DNA of 64,000 bases from Bacilli bacterium (lineage in GTDB: Bacteria > Bacillota_I > Bacilli_A > RF39 > UBA660), in contig JAFQSD010000001.1 of NCBI GenBank assembly GCA_017409785.1, forward strand, positions 429,617 to 493,616. The letters are read 5' to 3'. Below the pieces are notes generated by a model. It did no database searches and was not told the origin of the DNA. It worked only from the letters and a program-made list of their open reading frames with translations. Every line of letters starts with the position of its first letter. The first letter of the stretch is position 1. Both the position numbers and the translations under genes were made by a program. Positions 1-9,531 of the stretch are shown here, in pieces.

Positions 1-24
1 GAAAGTTCTTTTATTTTATATTTA

Positions 25-699
25 TTATTTAATTAAATCTTTTACTAAATCGTAAACTTCATCACCAATCTCTTCAATAGACTTAACTTCATTATCTTTA
101 ACACATTCAATTCTACTCCAATTATAAAGTTCTGAAAGTTCTAAATATGTTTCTTCAGCATGTTTTAAATGTTCTCCATCTTTCTCATGTTGGTCAAGAA
201 TCTCACGATTTCTCTTTAATTCACACGAGAATTCATAAGGCATATGTAAAAATATTGTTTTATCTGGTTTAGGTAACTTTAATAACCAATACTCTAATTT
301 ATCAATCCATTGATACATATCAAATCTTTCATCTTTATCTTTAATCTTACTTCCTTGATGAGCAAGATTAGATGTTGTATATCTATCTAAAATTACATAA
401 TAATTCTTATCTAAATATTTATTAATTTTACCAATATTATATCTTCTGTCAGCTGCATAATATAAGCACGCTACATAAGGATCAACATTAGTAGCACCCT
501 CTGGGAAAAAACCCTCACAAATATCAGCTTTACCTAAATAAGACCCTCCAACAATTTTTCCAGTTGGTGTATCATACATTGGAAACCCAAACCTAATGCA
601 TTTTTTCCCTTCTTTTTTTAATCTTTTAACTAATAATTTAGTTTGAGTTTCTTTTCCAGAACAATCTGTTCCTTCAATTACAATAATCTTTCCTGCCAT
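25..699 (-). CDS. tmk: Thymidylate kinase
   Basis: This 224-residue protein phosphorylates dTMP to dTDP with ATP, the committed step of dTTP synthesis in the cytosol. The P-loop lies at residues 9-18 (GTDCSGKET, a variant of the usual GxDGxGKxT), and the family DR(Y/H) motif with the TTSN stretch follows near residue 105. Length is normal for the family. The ATG is preceded by AAGGGA. It stands alone: the next gene on this strand ends in a terminator about 90 bp upstream. A deoxynucleoside-kinase role is possible but less likely. Family confidence is high. Confidence 0.9.
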   Translation of the reverse strand: MAGKIIVIEGTDCSGKETQTKLLVKRLKKEGKKCIRFGFPMYDTPTGKIVGGSYLGKADICEGFFPEGATNVDPYVACLYYAADRRYNIGKINKYLDKNYYVILDRYTTSNLAHQGSKIKDKDERFDMYQWIDKLEYWLLKLPKPDKTIFLHMPYEFSCELKRNREILDQHEKDGEHLKHAEETYLELSELYNWSRIECVKDNEVKSIEEIGDEVYDLVKDLIK

Positions 700-785
700 A
701 GTTATCTCGTCCCTTCTTACTATTGTCTTAACATTACCATTCCATTATAGCATTAGCATTCATTTTAATTGTGTTGCAAAAGCAA

Positions 786-809
786 CAAAAAACGAGCTAA
801 TTGCTCGTT
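786..809 (-). terminator. Rho-independent terminator after the 808 gene
   Basis: The hairpin AACGAGC-TAATT-GCTCGTT (791-809) is followed on the minus strand by a run of Ts. It overlaps the stop codon of the membrane-protein gene. Confidence 0.85.
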
Positions 810-1392
810 ATTTAATTTTAACTTGTATAGAAAAAGACATTTTTTCATCAATATTCTTATAATATGAACTATTAACCCATATTCTAAGTCTATATTTATC
901 ACTTAAATTATTTTTATTAAAACTACCTGTATAAATAACTTTACCATTACCATTATCATCAAACATTGTAAATAAAGGAACAGTATTTTGAAATCCCTTT
1001 AAACTTTTATTATTTTGATCACTTAAATATATCTTAATATTCTCATCATCAATAACTGTATTTATACCTTTAACAATAACTTCATACTCAACATTCTCGG
1101 TAGTTAAAGAATCCTTCGGAATTGAAACTTCAAAATCAAAATATTCATTTAATAATCTCTTCCCTACAAAATCACTAACTTTTCTAACATTGTCAATTTC
1201 ATAAATACTACTTGCAGTATCCGCATAATTGAAAGATAAATACTCACTAGTCTTTTTATTAATTTTAAAACTATCTATAACCGAAGAAGAAACAATAAAA
1301 GAACTTGTTTTATAAACTAAACAAATTAGTACAAAAACACCTAATATTGAACAAACATTTTTAAATATACTTCCAACATTTTGTCTCTTCAT
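808..1392 (-). CDS. Single-pass membrane protein with C-terminal beta domain
   Basis: No named family was recognised. The protein (194 residues from the chosen ATG) has one hydrophobic segment close to its N-terminus, then a polar extracytoplasmic domain ending in an RIW...FSIQVKI pattern. The same terminal pattern (KIW...GKITVKF) occurs in the membrane protein encoded at 62206-62850, so the two are probably one family. The ATG at 1392 follows a GGAGG by 11 bases. An upstream TTG at 1443 would add 17 residues, so the start is uncertain. A cell-surface role is inferred only from topology. Confidence 0.6.
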   Translation of the reverse strand: MKRQNVGSIFKNVCSILGVFVLICLVYKTSSFIVSSSVIDSFKINKKTSEYLSFNYADTASSIYEIDNVRKVSDFVGKRLLNEYFDFEVSIPKDSLTTENVEYEVIVKGINTVIDDENIKIYLSDQNNKSLKGFQNTVPLFTMFDDNGNGKVIYTGSFNKNNLSDKYRLRIWVNSSYYKNIDEKMSFSIQVKIK

Positions 1393-1468
1393 ATCTTTCA
1401 ACGCCTCCATCATAATAATATCAAAAAACCTTCTTACCTTCAATCATTTCAAATAAATAAGTGTCTAA

Positions 1469-2050
1469 CTAGACACTTATATTATTATTATCATCAAATG
1501 GAACTTCTAAAGCCTTACGGCTTGCTAAAAAGTCACACATATGCACAAAATTTTGATATTTTGTCTTAGGTCTTTCTAATACCTCTACTCCATTATAATC
1601 AGATGTCCAAGGTCCCATATGCGTTTTAATAACATCATCTAAAAATTCAATCTCTTCCATCTCAAGTTCCATATTTTCTTCATTGTCCATAATCATTTGT
1701 CCCATCATAATTGGATGATCAAATCTTGTATATCTTTCTTTTGGAACTCCACTCTTTACTCCATCATGTAGAATAAGTGCCATAATCATTAAATCTTTTT
1801 CATCTTGTGTATACTTATCCCCTATACAAGCATCACCTAATAAATCATACGCTATTCTAACAGCAGCTTTTGTATGACGCACTAACCCACCTTTACCAAG
1901 TGCATATTTAGGGTGATACTTACCGGTAGAAGATGCCTCTATTTCAAAAAAATATTCAGGCAACACATTAATCATTGCTAAACATGACTTTCTAATTCTA
2001 TCACTCTTAATATATCCTAATTCTACTTTAAAAATATCTTCTCTATTCAT
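1469..2050 (-). CDS. HD-domain hydrolase
   Basis: This 193-residue protein carries the metal ligands of the HD superfamily: H59, the HD pair H95-D96, H112, H144 and D173. Such proteins are metal-dependent phosphohydrolases acting on nucleotides or similar phosphoesters, and the substrate cannot be read from the sequence. The gene overlaps the end of hemW by 8 bases (ATGAATAG), so it is probably translationally coupled and is the last gene of the lepA-ADPRT-hemW-HD operon. It is not the HDIG type with long N-terminal membrane regions. Confidence 0.75.
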   Translation of the reverse strand: MNREDIFKVELGYIKSDRIRKSCLAMINVLPEYFFEIEASSTGKYHPKYALGKGGLVRHTKAAVRIAYDLLGDACIGDKYTQDEKDLMIMALILHDGVKSGVPKERYTRFDHPIMMGQMIMDNEENMELEMEEIEFLDDVIKTHMGPWTSDYNGVEVLERPKTKYQNFVHMCDFLASRKALEVPFDDNNNISV

Positions 2051-3134
2051 ACAAAACTCCTTCTAATAATCTAAGTATAATATCATTACTAATATACCAT
2101 TTATCTTCTGGTATATATAGTCTATTATCATTATACTCAAGCATTCCTAACTTTAATAATTCTTCATAATCTAATTTAACCTTATACAAAGAATATAACT
2201 TATCTAAATCAATTCCCTCACTCTTACGTAGATTAAGCATAATCTCATAATATACTAAATCATCCTTTTCAAGAATCTCTTCTTCAAGTAAATAACTACC
2301 TTTCAAATAATTGCTAATTGATCTTGTATTTGTAGTTCTTCTATTATTTATATAACCACTCGCTCCTAAACCAAAACCATAATATTCCTCATTATTCCAA
2401 TAAACTAAATTATGTTTAGATTCATATCCCTCTTTAGAATAATTACTTATTTCATAATGCTTAAAGCCATTGTCTTTCATAAAACTACAAATTGCTTGAT
2501 ACATTTCAAAATCTAAGTCGCTATCAATATTTTCTACATTTTTTATACCAAGTTTAGTATGTTCTTCAATTATTAGCGAATAACAAGATACATGTTCTAT
2601 ATCAAGTGACTTAATAAATTCCAAATCCTTTCTTAACTCATCAAGGCTTTCTCCAGGAAGTGCATACATTAAATCAACATTAATATTAGAAAAACCTAAA
2701 TCTTTCGCTAGTTTAATAATATTAATAGTTCGATCAACCTTCTCATCTCTTTCAAGAAAATCAAGATGTTTAGAGTTAGTTGTCTCAAGCCCAAAACTAA
2801 GTCTGTTAACTCCATATTCCTTAAATAGTTCTAACTTTTCTTTATTAATATTAGAAAAATTACACTCTATAGTAAACTCGTAAAATTCATTTCTTTTAAA
2901 TTTACTAAGAATATCTAATAATCTTTTTAATTGTTTTAAATTTAAACTACTTGGTGTACCACCACCAATATATAAAGATTTAATTAAATCACCATCATAT
3001 AATAAGTCAATTTCTTTTTCTAATTCTTCTAAATATCGATCAACGAGTTTCTCATTATAAAACATCTTACAAAAGTCACAATAAGAACAAATTTTCTCAC
3101 AAAATGGTATATGAACATAAACACTTCTTATCAT
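2043..3134 (-). CDS. hemW: HemW-like radical SAM protein (heme chaperone)
   Basis: The 363-residue protein has the radical SAM cluster motif C12-x3-C16-x2-C19 followed by DFCK, and a GGGTPSSL SAM-binding stretch near residue 58. This pattern and its length match HemW, once called oxygen-independent coproporphyrinogen oxidase-like, which is thought to carry heme rather than oxidise coproporphyrinogen. In Bacillus hemW follows lepA directly; here a foreign-looking gene lies between them. Its ATG overlaps the TGA of that gene (ATGA), which indicates coupling. The SD is AAGGGG. Confidence 0.88.
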   Translation of the reverse strand: MIRSVYVHIPFCEKICSYCDFCKMFYNEKLVDRYLEELEKEIDLLYDGDLIKSLYIGGGTPSSLNLKQLKRLLDILSKFKRNEFYEFTIECNFSNINKEKLELFKEYGVNRLSFGLETTNSKHLDFLERDEKVDRTINIIKLAKDLGFSNINVDLMYALPGESLDELRKDLEFIKSLDIEHVSCYSLIIEEHTKLGIKNVENIDSDLDFEMYQAICSFMKDNGFKHYEISNYSKEGYESKHNLVYWNNEEYYGFGLGASGYINNRRTTNTRSISNYLKGSYLLEEEILEKDDLVYYEIMLNLRKSEGIDLDKLYSLYKVKLDYEELLKLGMLEYNDNRLYIPEDKWYISNDIILRLLEGVLYE

Positions 3135-3880
3135 TTCTTAATCCCCTTTTCATGACTATAAGCTTTATCATAAACATATTTAGGAATAAGTTGTGCTCTA
3201 ACTATAGCTCCATCATTACCATCCATACTTACATCTACCACATGAGCCATATTCCATACATTAATTAAATATTCATTTTGTCCAGGACAATAAGAAACAT
3301 TTCCAATACTTACACCATCTTCAAACTCTTCAGGAACCAAATATTCTATTTTTACATTATAATTTAATCCCAATTCATTTGGTTTCCTGTAATAACAAGA
3401 ATCTTCTACCAAAGATGTACTAACAAAACCTTTATCTAGTAAAAATCCGCCCTCTAAACTTTTTAAATCTTCTAATGTCTCAATACCATATTCACTAAAA
3501 TATGAAAGTGGAACACCCCTAAATACCATAACATTTCCAATTGATCTTTGATTTTCTTCAATTGTTTCTCTTAAAGCTGAAGCCATTACTTCATACTTTT
3601 CTCTTTCTTTGCAATGCCCATGTTTCTCATAGTTCCATCTACCTCTAGCACATGCATTAATCCATCGATAATTAAATCCAGAATAATTAGTAAAAGCATC
3701 CCTTGCTTCAATGCTATATCCCTTAGTACTATCACAATGAATAAGTGCTGCATCAGAATTAGTAAATCTTTTATATTCTCTTCCAAAACAAGTACGACAA
3801 AAGTTACTAATGTTCATTTGAGCATCAGCATCAATCATTCTAAAAACTCTTGTTACATCTTTACTTGTTCCTTTTTCCAT
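3131..3880 (-). CDS. Putative mono-ADP-ribosyltransferase (C3/VIP2-like fold)
   Basis: The 249-residue product shows the three blocks of R-S-E class ADP-ribosyltransferases (numbering from the first of two adjacent Mets): VFRGV with R122, FVSTS with STS 155-157, and QNE with Q202 and catalytic E204. A YSGFNYRWIN segment (67-76) resembles the conserved helix before the NAD site in the ADPrib_exo_Tox family. The spacing fits. There is no signal peptide or membrane segment, so the protein is either cytosolic or exported by a non-Sec route. It starts just after lepA and overlaps hemW by 4 bases, so it is co-transcribed with housekeeping genes. Q-x-E favours Asn or Gln acceptors in C3-type enzymes, but the target here is unknown. 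Activity is inferred. Confidence 0.75.
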   Translation of the reverse strand: MEKGTSKDVTRVFRMIDADAQMNISNFCRTCFGREYKRFTNSDAALIHCDSTKGYSIEARDAFTNYSGFNYRWINACARGRWNYEKHGHCKEREKYEVMASALRETIEENQRSIGNVMVFRGVPLSYFSEYGIETLEDLKSLEGGFLLDKGFVSTSLVEDSCYYRKPNELGLNYNVKIEYLVPEEFEDGVSIGNVSYCPGQNEYLINVWNMAHVVDVSMDGNDGAIVRAQLIPKYVYDKAYSHEKGIKK

Positions 3881-3889
3881 CATATACTC

Positions 3890-5686
3890 CTATTTTTCAC
3901 TTGTAGATAAAATTGATAAGAACGCTTCTTGTGGTACCTCAACACTACCAATTCTCTTCATTCTCTTTTTACCTTCTTTTTGCTTTTCTAATAATTTTTT
4001 CTTACGAGTTACATCTCCACCATAACACTTAGCTAATACGTTCTTTCTCATTGCTTTAATATCAGTTCTTGCAATAACATGAGTTCCAATAGCAGCTTGG
4101 ATTGGTACTTCAAACATTTGTCTTGGAATAATTTCTTTTAATTTTTCAACTACTGCTTTACCTCTATTATAAGCAAAATCTTTATGTACAATGACACTTA
4201 AAGCATCAACTATATCTCCATTTAATAAAATATCCATCTTAACAAGATTACTTTCTTTATATCCAATTAATTCATAATCAAATGAAGCATATCCCTTTGT
4301 ATAAGACTTTAATTTATCAAAGAAATCATAAACGATTTCTGAAAGCGGTATTTCATAATGAATAGTTACTCTTTCTTGATCAAGATAATCCATATTTATG
4401 AAAGTACCACGCTTTTCTTGGCATAATTCCATAATAGGACCAATATATTCACTAGGAGTAAATACACTAGCCTTAACATAAGGCTCCATTGTTTTAGATA
4501 CTGTTTCACGTCTTGGCATTTTCGCAGGACTATCAACCATTATTGTAGAACCATCTGTCATTAAAACTTCATAAACAACTGAAGGAGATGTTGCAATTAA
4601 ATCAATACCAAATTCTCTTTCAATTCTCTCTTCAATAATTTCCATATGTAAAAGACCTAAGAACCCACATCTAAATCCAAAACCTAATGCTTTAGAAGTT
4701 TCAGGTTCATAAGAAAGTGCTGCATCATTTAATTTCATCTTTTCTAATGCTTCTCTTAAATCTTCAAACTTATTCGACTCAATTGGATATAACCCACAAT
4801 ATACCATTGGTTTCATAGGTTTATAACCAGGTAATTTTTCACTCGCTGGATTACTATCTAAAGTAATAGTATCACCTACCGCAACATCGCTAATACTTTT
4901 AATAGATGCGTATAAATAACCAACTTCACCTGCTTTTAAAGACTTAACTTGTTTTTCCTTTGGAGTATTAACAGATATACCGATAATATCATATACCGCA
5001 TTAGTCTCCATCATTCGTACTAAATCTCCAACTTTTATTTCACCATCAACAACTCTTACACTAGTAATAACTCCACGATAAGAATCAAACAAACTATCAA
5101 AAATTAAAGCTTTTAAAGGTTTAGTACTATCTCCAGTTGGTGCAGGAATAATCTCAACTATTTTTTCAAGTAATTCTTCAATTCCAACACCAGTTTTCGC
5201 ACTAGTACAAACAATTTCATTTCTAGAAAAACCAATAGTTTCAAGTTCACGAGTTACTTTTTCTACATCCGCACTAGGTAAATCAATTTTATTAATAACT
5301 GGAATAACAGTTAAATTATTATCAAGAGCTAAATAAAGATTTGCTAAAGTTTGAGCTTCAACACCTTGTGCAGCATCTACTACTAATAATGCCCCTTCAC
5401 AAGCAGCTAAACTACGTGATACTTCATAAGAAAAATCTACGTGCCCAGGAGTATCAATTAAATGTAAATGATATTCTTCTCCATTTAAATTATATAAAAG
5501 TTGAACAGCATTTAACTTAATAGTAATACCACGTTCTCTTTCAATATCCATTGAATCAAGAGTTTGTTCTTTTAATTCTCTTTTATCTAATGCTCCTGTT
5601 TTTTCTAATATACGATCAGCTAGAGTACTTTTACCATGATCTATATGTGCAATAATACAAAAGTTTCTAATATTTTCTTGTTTCAT
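3890..5686 (-). CDS. lepA: Elongation factor 4 (LepA)
   Basis: LepA is a ribosome-dependent GTPase that can back-translocate or remodel stalled ribosomes. The protein has the G1 motif AHIDHGKST, the G3 DTPGHVDFS, the G4 NKIDL, and the LepA-specific C-terminal domain with [22 protein letters not shown]. At 598 residues it is full length. The start at 5686 is chosen over an ATG five codons upstream because GGAGGG lies between them at ideal spacing. It is the first gene of the operon with the ADP-ribosyltransferase, hemW and HD genes. Confidence 0.96.
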   Translation of the reverse strand: MKQENIRNFCIIAHIDHGKSTLADRILEKTGALDKRELKEQTLDSMDIERERGITIKLNAVQLLYNLNGEEYHLHLIDTPGHVDFSYEVSRSLAACEGALLVVDAAQGVEAQTLANLYLALDNNLTVIPVINKIDLPSADVEKVTRELETIGFSRNEIVCTSAKTGVGIEELLEKIVEIIPAPTGDSTKPLKALIFDSLFDSYRGVITSVRVVDGEIKVGDLVRMMETNAVYDIIGISVNTPKEKQVKSLKAGEVGYLYASIKSISDVAVGDTITLDSNPASEKLPGYKPMKPMVYCGLYPIESNKFEDLREALEKMKLNDAALSYEPETSKALGFGFRCGFLGLLHMEIIEERIEREFGIDLIATSPSVVYEVLMTDGSTIMVDSPAKMPRRETVSKTMEPYVKASVFTPSEYIGPIMELCQEKRGTFINMDYLDQERVTIHYEIPLSEIVYDFFDKLKSYTKGYASFDYELIGYKESNLVKMDILLNGDIVDALSVIVHKDFAYNRGKAVVEKLKEIIPRQMFEVPIQAAIGTHVIARTDIKAMRKNVLAKCYGGDVTRKKKLLEKQKEGKKRMKRIGSVEVPQEAFLSILSTSEK

Positions 5687-5754
5687 ATAAGCACCCTCCA
5701 TATCAACTAATTATACCATGATATAAGACCATTTGTAAATTAAGGACAAAAGAA

Positions 5755-5779
5755 AAAATTAGAACTAAATTCTAATTTT
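5755..5779 (-). terminator. Hairpin with T-run, minus strand
   Basis: AAAATTAGAA-CTAAA-TTCTAATTTT is followed on the minus strand by a T-rich stretch. It lies downstream of a tiny ORF, upstream of lepA. Confidence 0.6.
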
Positions 5780-5843
5780 ATTCTTCAATTATATACTCCC
5801 ATCCTGGTTGCCAGTCACCCGTTTTTCTCCAAACATTTAACAT
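5778..5843 (-). CDS. Possible micro-ORF between two terminators
   Basis: A 21-codon frame (MLNVWRKTGDWQPGWEYIIEE) lies between the terminator of the 5906 gene and a second terminator at 5755-5779, so this short stretch looks like its own transcription unit or a remnant. In-frame codons continue upstream to a TTG near 5867. No good SD is present at the ATG. It could equally be the decayed 3' end of a lost gene. No other gene is seen in the 5687-5905 gap. Confidence 0.22.
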   Translation of the reverse strand: MLNVWRKTGDWQPGWEYIIEE

Positions 5844-5882
5844 TGCTTCTTTATTAAAACCCTTCAAAAAGACAATAAAAAA

Positions 5883-5904
5883 AGATAAGTTTTTTAACTT
5901 ATCT
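5883..5904 (-). terminator. Terminator after the 5906 gene
   Basis: AGATAAGTT-TTTT-AACTTATCT is followed by seven Ts on the minus strand. It sits immediately after the stop of the membrane-protein gene. Confidence 0.85.
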
Positions 5905-5905
5905 C

Positions 5906-6868
5906 TTATTCACTTGTAATTTCACTACTTAAGAAATGATATTCATCATTCTCATCTTTAAAGAATGTATAAGTAACTGTACTAGCATTTTCTGCATAGT
6001 TTTCAATTCCAAGCAATGTTAATTGATCTGCAACTACTCCAGTTTTCATTTCTAACTGGTTAGTTTTAGCATAATCTTTATATACAGCACAATCATATTT
6101 ATCTAAAGCTAAACCAGCATCATCTGTATATTGTTTAATAGCTGTAAAAACAACTTTTTCTTTAATAATAATATTATTAGTTTTTCCTTCACGCATAGCA
6201 CTTACTTTCTTATATAAGTAAGGATTAACTACCATTGAAGCTCCACCTTCACTTACACTATCGAAAGTAACTAACCAACTATCTGTTAAACTATCATAAT
6301 TTAAAGTTCCTGCATTATATCCATCTTTAGCAAAGTTAACAGCAATATTAACTGGAGTTCCAGTAGTATAAGTTACATCTTTACCAAAGAAGTTAAATAC
6401 ATATTCTTTAATCTTATCATTAGAAATACTATATGTTTTTAAAACCTTTTCACTATCTGCAGTATCTTCTATATCACTAGAAGTCATATCAATAAAATCA
6501 CCTTCAGTAGCATATCTTAATGCAAAATAGATTTTATCTTGAGTAGTAAAGTCATTAGCAGTTACACTACCACTCTTAAAAAACTTATCATTTCTAATAC
6601 CATTTACCGCATATGTAACATTATCATATAAATAAACTATCATTTCATCATCTAAATCCATTTCAGAATCCTTTGTAGAACTAACAACAGTTTGTTTATT
6701 ATTACCATTAATTAATGCATCAGTAATAAAGTATACTGAAAATCCTGCTATTGCAGCAACAACTACCACAATAAGGAACTTAATTATTTTCTTTTTCTCA
6801 CCCGGATCTTGATTATACCCACCAGATGATTCTTCTTCCATTGAGTCGTTAAAACTAAAATCTCTCAT
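5906..6868 (-). CDS. Membrane-anchored protein of unknown function
   Basis: The family is not recognised. The 320-residue protein has an acidic, Ser/Gly-rich cytoplasmic N-terminus, a Lys cluster at about 25-28, one transmembrane helix at about 29-49, and a large extracytoplasmic domain with no catalytic motif I could identify. GAGGTGG precedes the ATG at proper spacing. The gene has its own terminator and sits between ymfH and lepA without overlap, so it is probably a single-gene unit. Confidence 0.6.
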   Translation of the reverse strand: MRDFSFNDSMEEESSGGYNQDPGEKKKIIKFLIVVVVAAIAGFSVYFITDALINGNNKQTVVSSTKDSEMDLDDEMIVYLYDNVTYAVNGIRNDKFFKSGSVTANDFTTQDKIYFALRYATEGDFIDMTSSDIEDTADSEKVLKTYSISNDKIKEYVFNFFGKDVTYTTGTPVNIAVNFAKDGYNAGTLNYDSLTDSWLVTFDSVSEGGASMVVNPYLYKKVSAMREGKTNNIIIKEKVVFTAIKQYTDDAGLALDKYDCAVYKDYAKTNQLEMKTGVVADQLTLLGIENYAENASTVTYTFFKDENDEYHFLSSEITSE

Positions 6869-6946
6869 TTAATCCACCTCTATCCTAATAATATTTTACC
6901 ATACTTTTTATAAAAAGAAATATCTTTTTTCCTACTTTACAAAAAA

Positions 6947-6965
6947 AGACTATCTTAGATAGTCT
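6947..6965 (-). terminator. Terminator after the M16 protease pair
   Basis: The perfect hairpin AGACTATC-TTA-GATAGTCT is followed by seven Ts on the minus strand. Confidence 0.88.
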
Positions 6966-8229
6966 CTATATTTTTCATTATAACAACACTTCTATTAGTA
7001 AAATCTAATTCTTTAAATAATTTATTCATAATATCAAAGTCCAAACCTCTAATAATATCAATTTTATCATTAATAACTTTACCATATTTTAAGTAGTCAT
7101 CAAATAAATTATGAACTGTTGAATCAATATCATCAATCATCTTAACTTCATTAGCAATCCAAACTTTCTTCATTCTATTGAATGATTCTTCATCAAATTT
7201 AACAGAAGCTATTTCTCCTTCAATCTCTTTTAATAACTCTTTTGGATTATCACTAGAAGCCATTAAATAAAAAATATTAAATCCTTCTATATTTTCCCAT
7301 TCTGTATAAAAACTATTTAATAGTTTCATATTACGAACTCTTTCTCTAAATTCTGATGATGAACCGAATAATAAAGTAGTAATCATAGTTAAATATAAAT
7401 CAATATGTAAACTATCCATATCTACCTTAGAAGTATCTAATTTAATACCCATTCCAATTTTCGGAACATTAATTGGGTAACCAAATTCTTCAAAAGAAAC
7501 TCTTATACCTTCTTTTTCAGAAATTTTTCCTATTTTAGCTTCTCCTCTATTTTTTATAGGTCCCACTACTTCTCTAATAATATTTAATGTATTATCAACA
7601 TCAAAATTACCTACTACAAGTACAAACATATTATTAGGAGAATAAAAACTATTATAACAAGTATATAAATCTTCCTTAGTAATCTTCATTATCTCAGGAA
7701 TACTTCCTCCAATATCTATTCTTCTTGGATGTACATGATAAATATTCTCTCTTAATTTCATTTCTAATTTGAAATCAGCAATATCATCATACATCTTTAA
7801 TTCTTCAGCAATAATCCCCTTTTCTTTCTCAACATTTTCATCTGTATAATAAGGCTTATTAACAAAATTTAATAAATATCCTAAATTCTCATCAAAATTC
7901 TTCGTTCCATAACAAATATATTGTGTATAGTCAAAAGAAGTAGATGCATTAGAACCAGTACCACTCTCCGAGAAAAATGTAAATGGATCAATTCCATCTT
8001 CTTGCTCAAACATCTTATGTTCTAAGAAATGAGCAATTCCATCTGGTACTTTAATTTCTTTCTTCTCACCTACTGGAATAAAATTAGTAATTTCACTACC
8101 ATACTTAGTACAATAACTAACAAAGTAATTCTTTTTATTGGTATAAGGTAACATAATAATATCTAAACCATTATCAAGAGTTTCTAGATAAAGATTCATA
8201 TCTAAACCATGTAATTTAATCTCTTTCAT
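6955..8229 (-). CDS. ymfH: M16 zinc peptidase, YmfH-type (active subunit)
   Basis: The 424-residue protein carries the inverted zinc site HFLEH (HxxEH) near residue 84 and the downstream acidic ligand region ending in IIAEELKMYDD, which places it in the catalytic half of M16B peptidases. These enzymes work as two-chain chambers that cut peptides. The partner is the upstream gene, with which it overlaps by 14 bases, indicating coupled synthesis of the two chains. In Bacillus the ymfF-ymfH pair sits near ftsK, as here. The natural substrate is unknown. Confidence 0.85.
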   Translation of the reverse strand: MKEIKLHGLDMNLYLETLDNGLDIIMLPYTNKKNYFVSYCTKYGSEITNFIPVGEKKEIKVPDGIAHFLEHKMFEQEDGIDPFTFFSESGTGSNASTSFDYTQYICYGTKNFDENLGYLLNFVNKPYYTDENVEKEKGIIAEELKMYDDIADFKLEMKLRENIYHVHPRRIDIGGSIPEIMKITKEDLYTCYNSFYSPNNMFVLVVGNFDVDNTLNIIREVVGPIKNRGEAKIGKISEKEGIRVSFEEFGYPINVPKIGMGIKLDTSKVDMDSLHIDLYLTMITTLLFGSSSEFRERVRNMKLLNSFYTEWENIEGFNIFYLMASSDNPKELLKEIEGEIASVKFDEESFNRMKKVWIANEVKMIDDIDSTVHNLFDDYLKYGKVINDKIDIIRGLDFDIMNKLFKELDFTNRSVVIMKNIETI

Positions 8230-9484
8230 CTTTAACTCCTTCTAGTAAGAAAACAGTATCTAACTTAATTTTCTTAGCAACTTTAATAATTTCATCTTTT
8301 TCTACCTTACCAATCATTACTCTTTTCATTTCAATAGTATCAGTACCAATTAATTCTTTCATTAAATAATTATCAATAATTCTATCAGTACTCTCTAGTA
8401 CTTCTTCTAATGCTGTTAAATAATATTCTCTAGCAATAGAAATATCACTTTCATTAAAATTACCTTTTCTCATTGCTTCCATATTTTCTTCTATTAATTT
8501 AACAGTCTTTTCATAATTATCTTTATCAATACCTGCTTGTATTATTAAAACATTATCTAACTTATTAGGTACAGAATAAACTGTATAGCATAATGAATGT
8601 TTTTCTCTAACTTCTTTAAATAACTTAGAGTCACATCCTCCACCTAATATAACATTATATAATGTTAAAACATAATTTCTTTCATATTCACTCAATTCAT
8701 TACAACGACAAGCAATTGAAAGTTTAGATTGAGAGTTATCAATTTTCTCATTAAACTCACGTTTTTTCTTAACAGACTTTTCCTCTAAAATATAAGGAAC
8801 TCTAACTTTCTTTAAAGTACGAATCTTAAATGTATCTCTAAAAATATTAATAATTTCTTCTCTATTAAAGTTTCCTAATATAAATACATCAACTAAATCA
8901 GAATTAATCATACTTTCATAATATTCATATAAGGTACTCTCATTAATATTATCTAAATCATTTAAATATCCTGCTAATCTATAAGAACAAGCTGCATCAC
9001 TATCAAATTCTTCAAACATTCTAATTAAACTATAATTAGATGAATCTTCTTTTAAAGAATTTAATGTACTACGACAATTGCTTTTAACAATATCAATTTT
9101 TTCCTTATTAAATTTCTTATTCTTAACATCAGGATTAAATATAATTTCACTTAAGAATTCAACTGCTTTCTTAAAGTTACCTTCTTCAGTATATTTATCA
9201 TTTAAACAATTTAAATGAAATGTTGTTGTGATATAGTTACCTAATCTATTATTACTAGTAGATACTTCACAAGCATATAAATTTTGTGCTTCTATCGTTA
9301 AGTCTCTTTTAGTTTTATATTTATTACTAGATTGCATAAATAAATCACTTAATACATTTCTAATTGTTATTTGATCTTTAACTATTGGTCTTCTAAATAC
9401 AACTTTAACTGCTAATGTTTTAAACTTATCAGTTTCAATCATATGTAATTTGTAAGAACCAAAGTCATTAACAACATAATTCAT
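8216..9484 (-). CDS. ymfF: M16 peptidase-like, YmfF-type (non-catalytic partner)
   Basis: This 422-residue M16-fold protein lacks the HxxEH zinc motif at the place where its partner has it, as expected for the non-catalytic chain that helps form the chamber and bind substrate. The C-terminal half keeps the M16 C-domain, including the GGGCDSKLFKEVREKHSLCYTV stretch (spans split here: GGGCDSKLF, then REKHSLCYTV). It is the first gene of the ymfF-ymfH pair. GGGGTGA lies upstream of the ATG. Confidence 0.82.
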   Translation of the reverse strand: MNYVVNDFGSYKLHMIETDKFKTLAVKVVFRRPIVKDQITIRNVLSDLFMQSSNKYKTKRDLTIEAQNLYACEVSTSNNRLGNYITTTFHLNCLNDKYTEEGNFKKAVEFLSEIIFNPDVKNKKFNKEKIDIVKSNCRSTLNSLKEDSSNYSLIRMFEEFDSDAACSYRLAGYLNDLDNINESTLYEYYESMINSDLVDVFILGNFNREEIINIFRDTFKIRTLKKVRVPYILEEKSVKKKREFNEKIDNSQSKLSIACRCNELSEYERNYVLTLYNVILGGGCDSKLFKEVREKHSLCYTVYSVPNKLDNVLIIQAGIDKDNYEKTVKLIEENMEAMRKGNFNESDISIAREYYLTALEEVLESTDRIIDNYLMKELIGTDTIEMKRVMIGKVEKDEIIKVAKKIKLDTVFLLEGVKDERD

Positions 9485-9531
9485 TCACATCACCCCGTCA
9501 TTTACTAGTATACGTTAAAATTCAAATTTTA

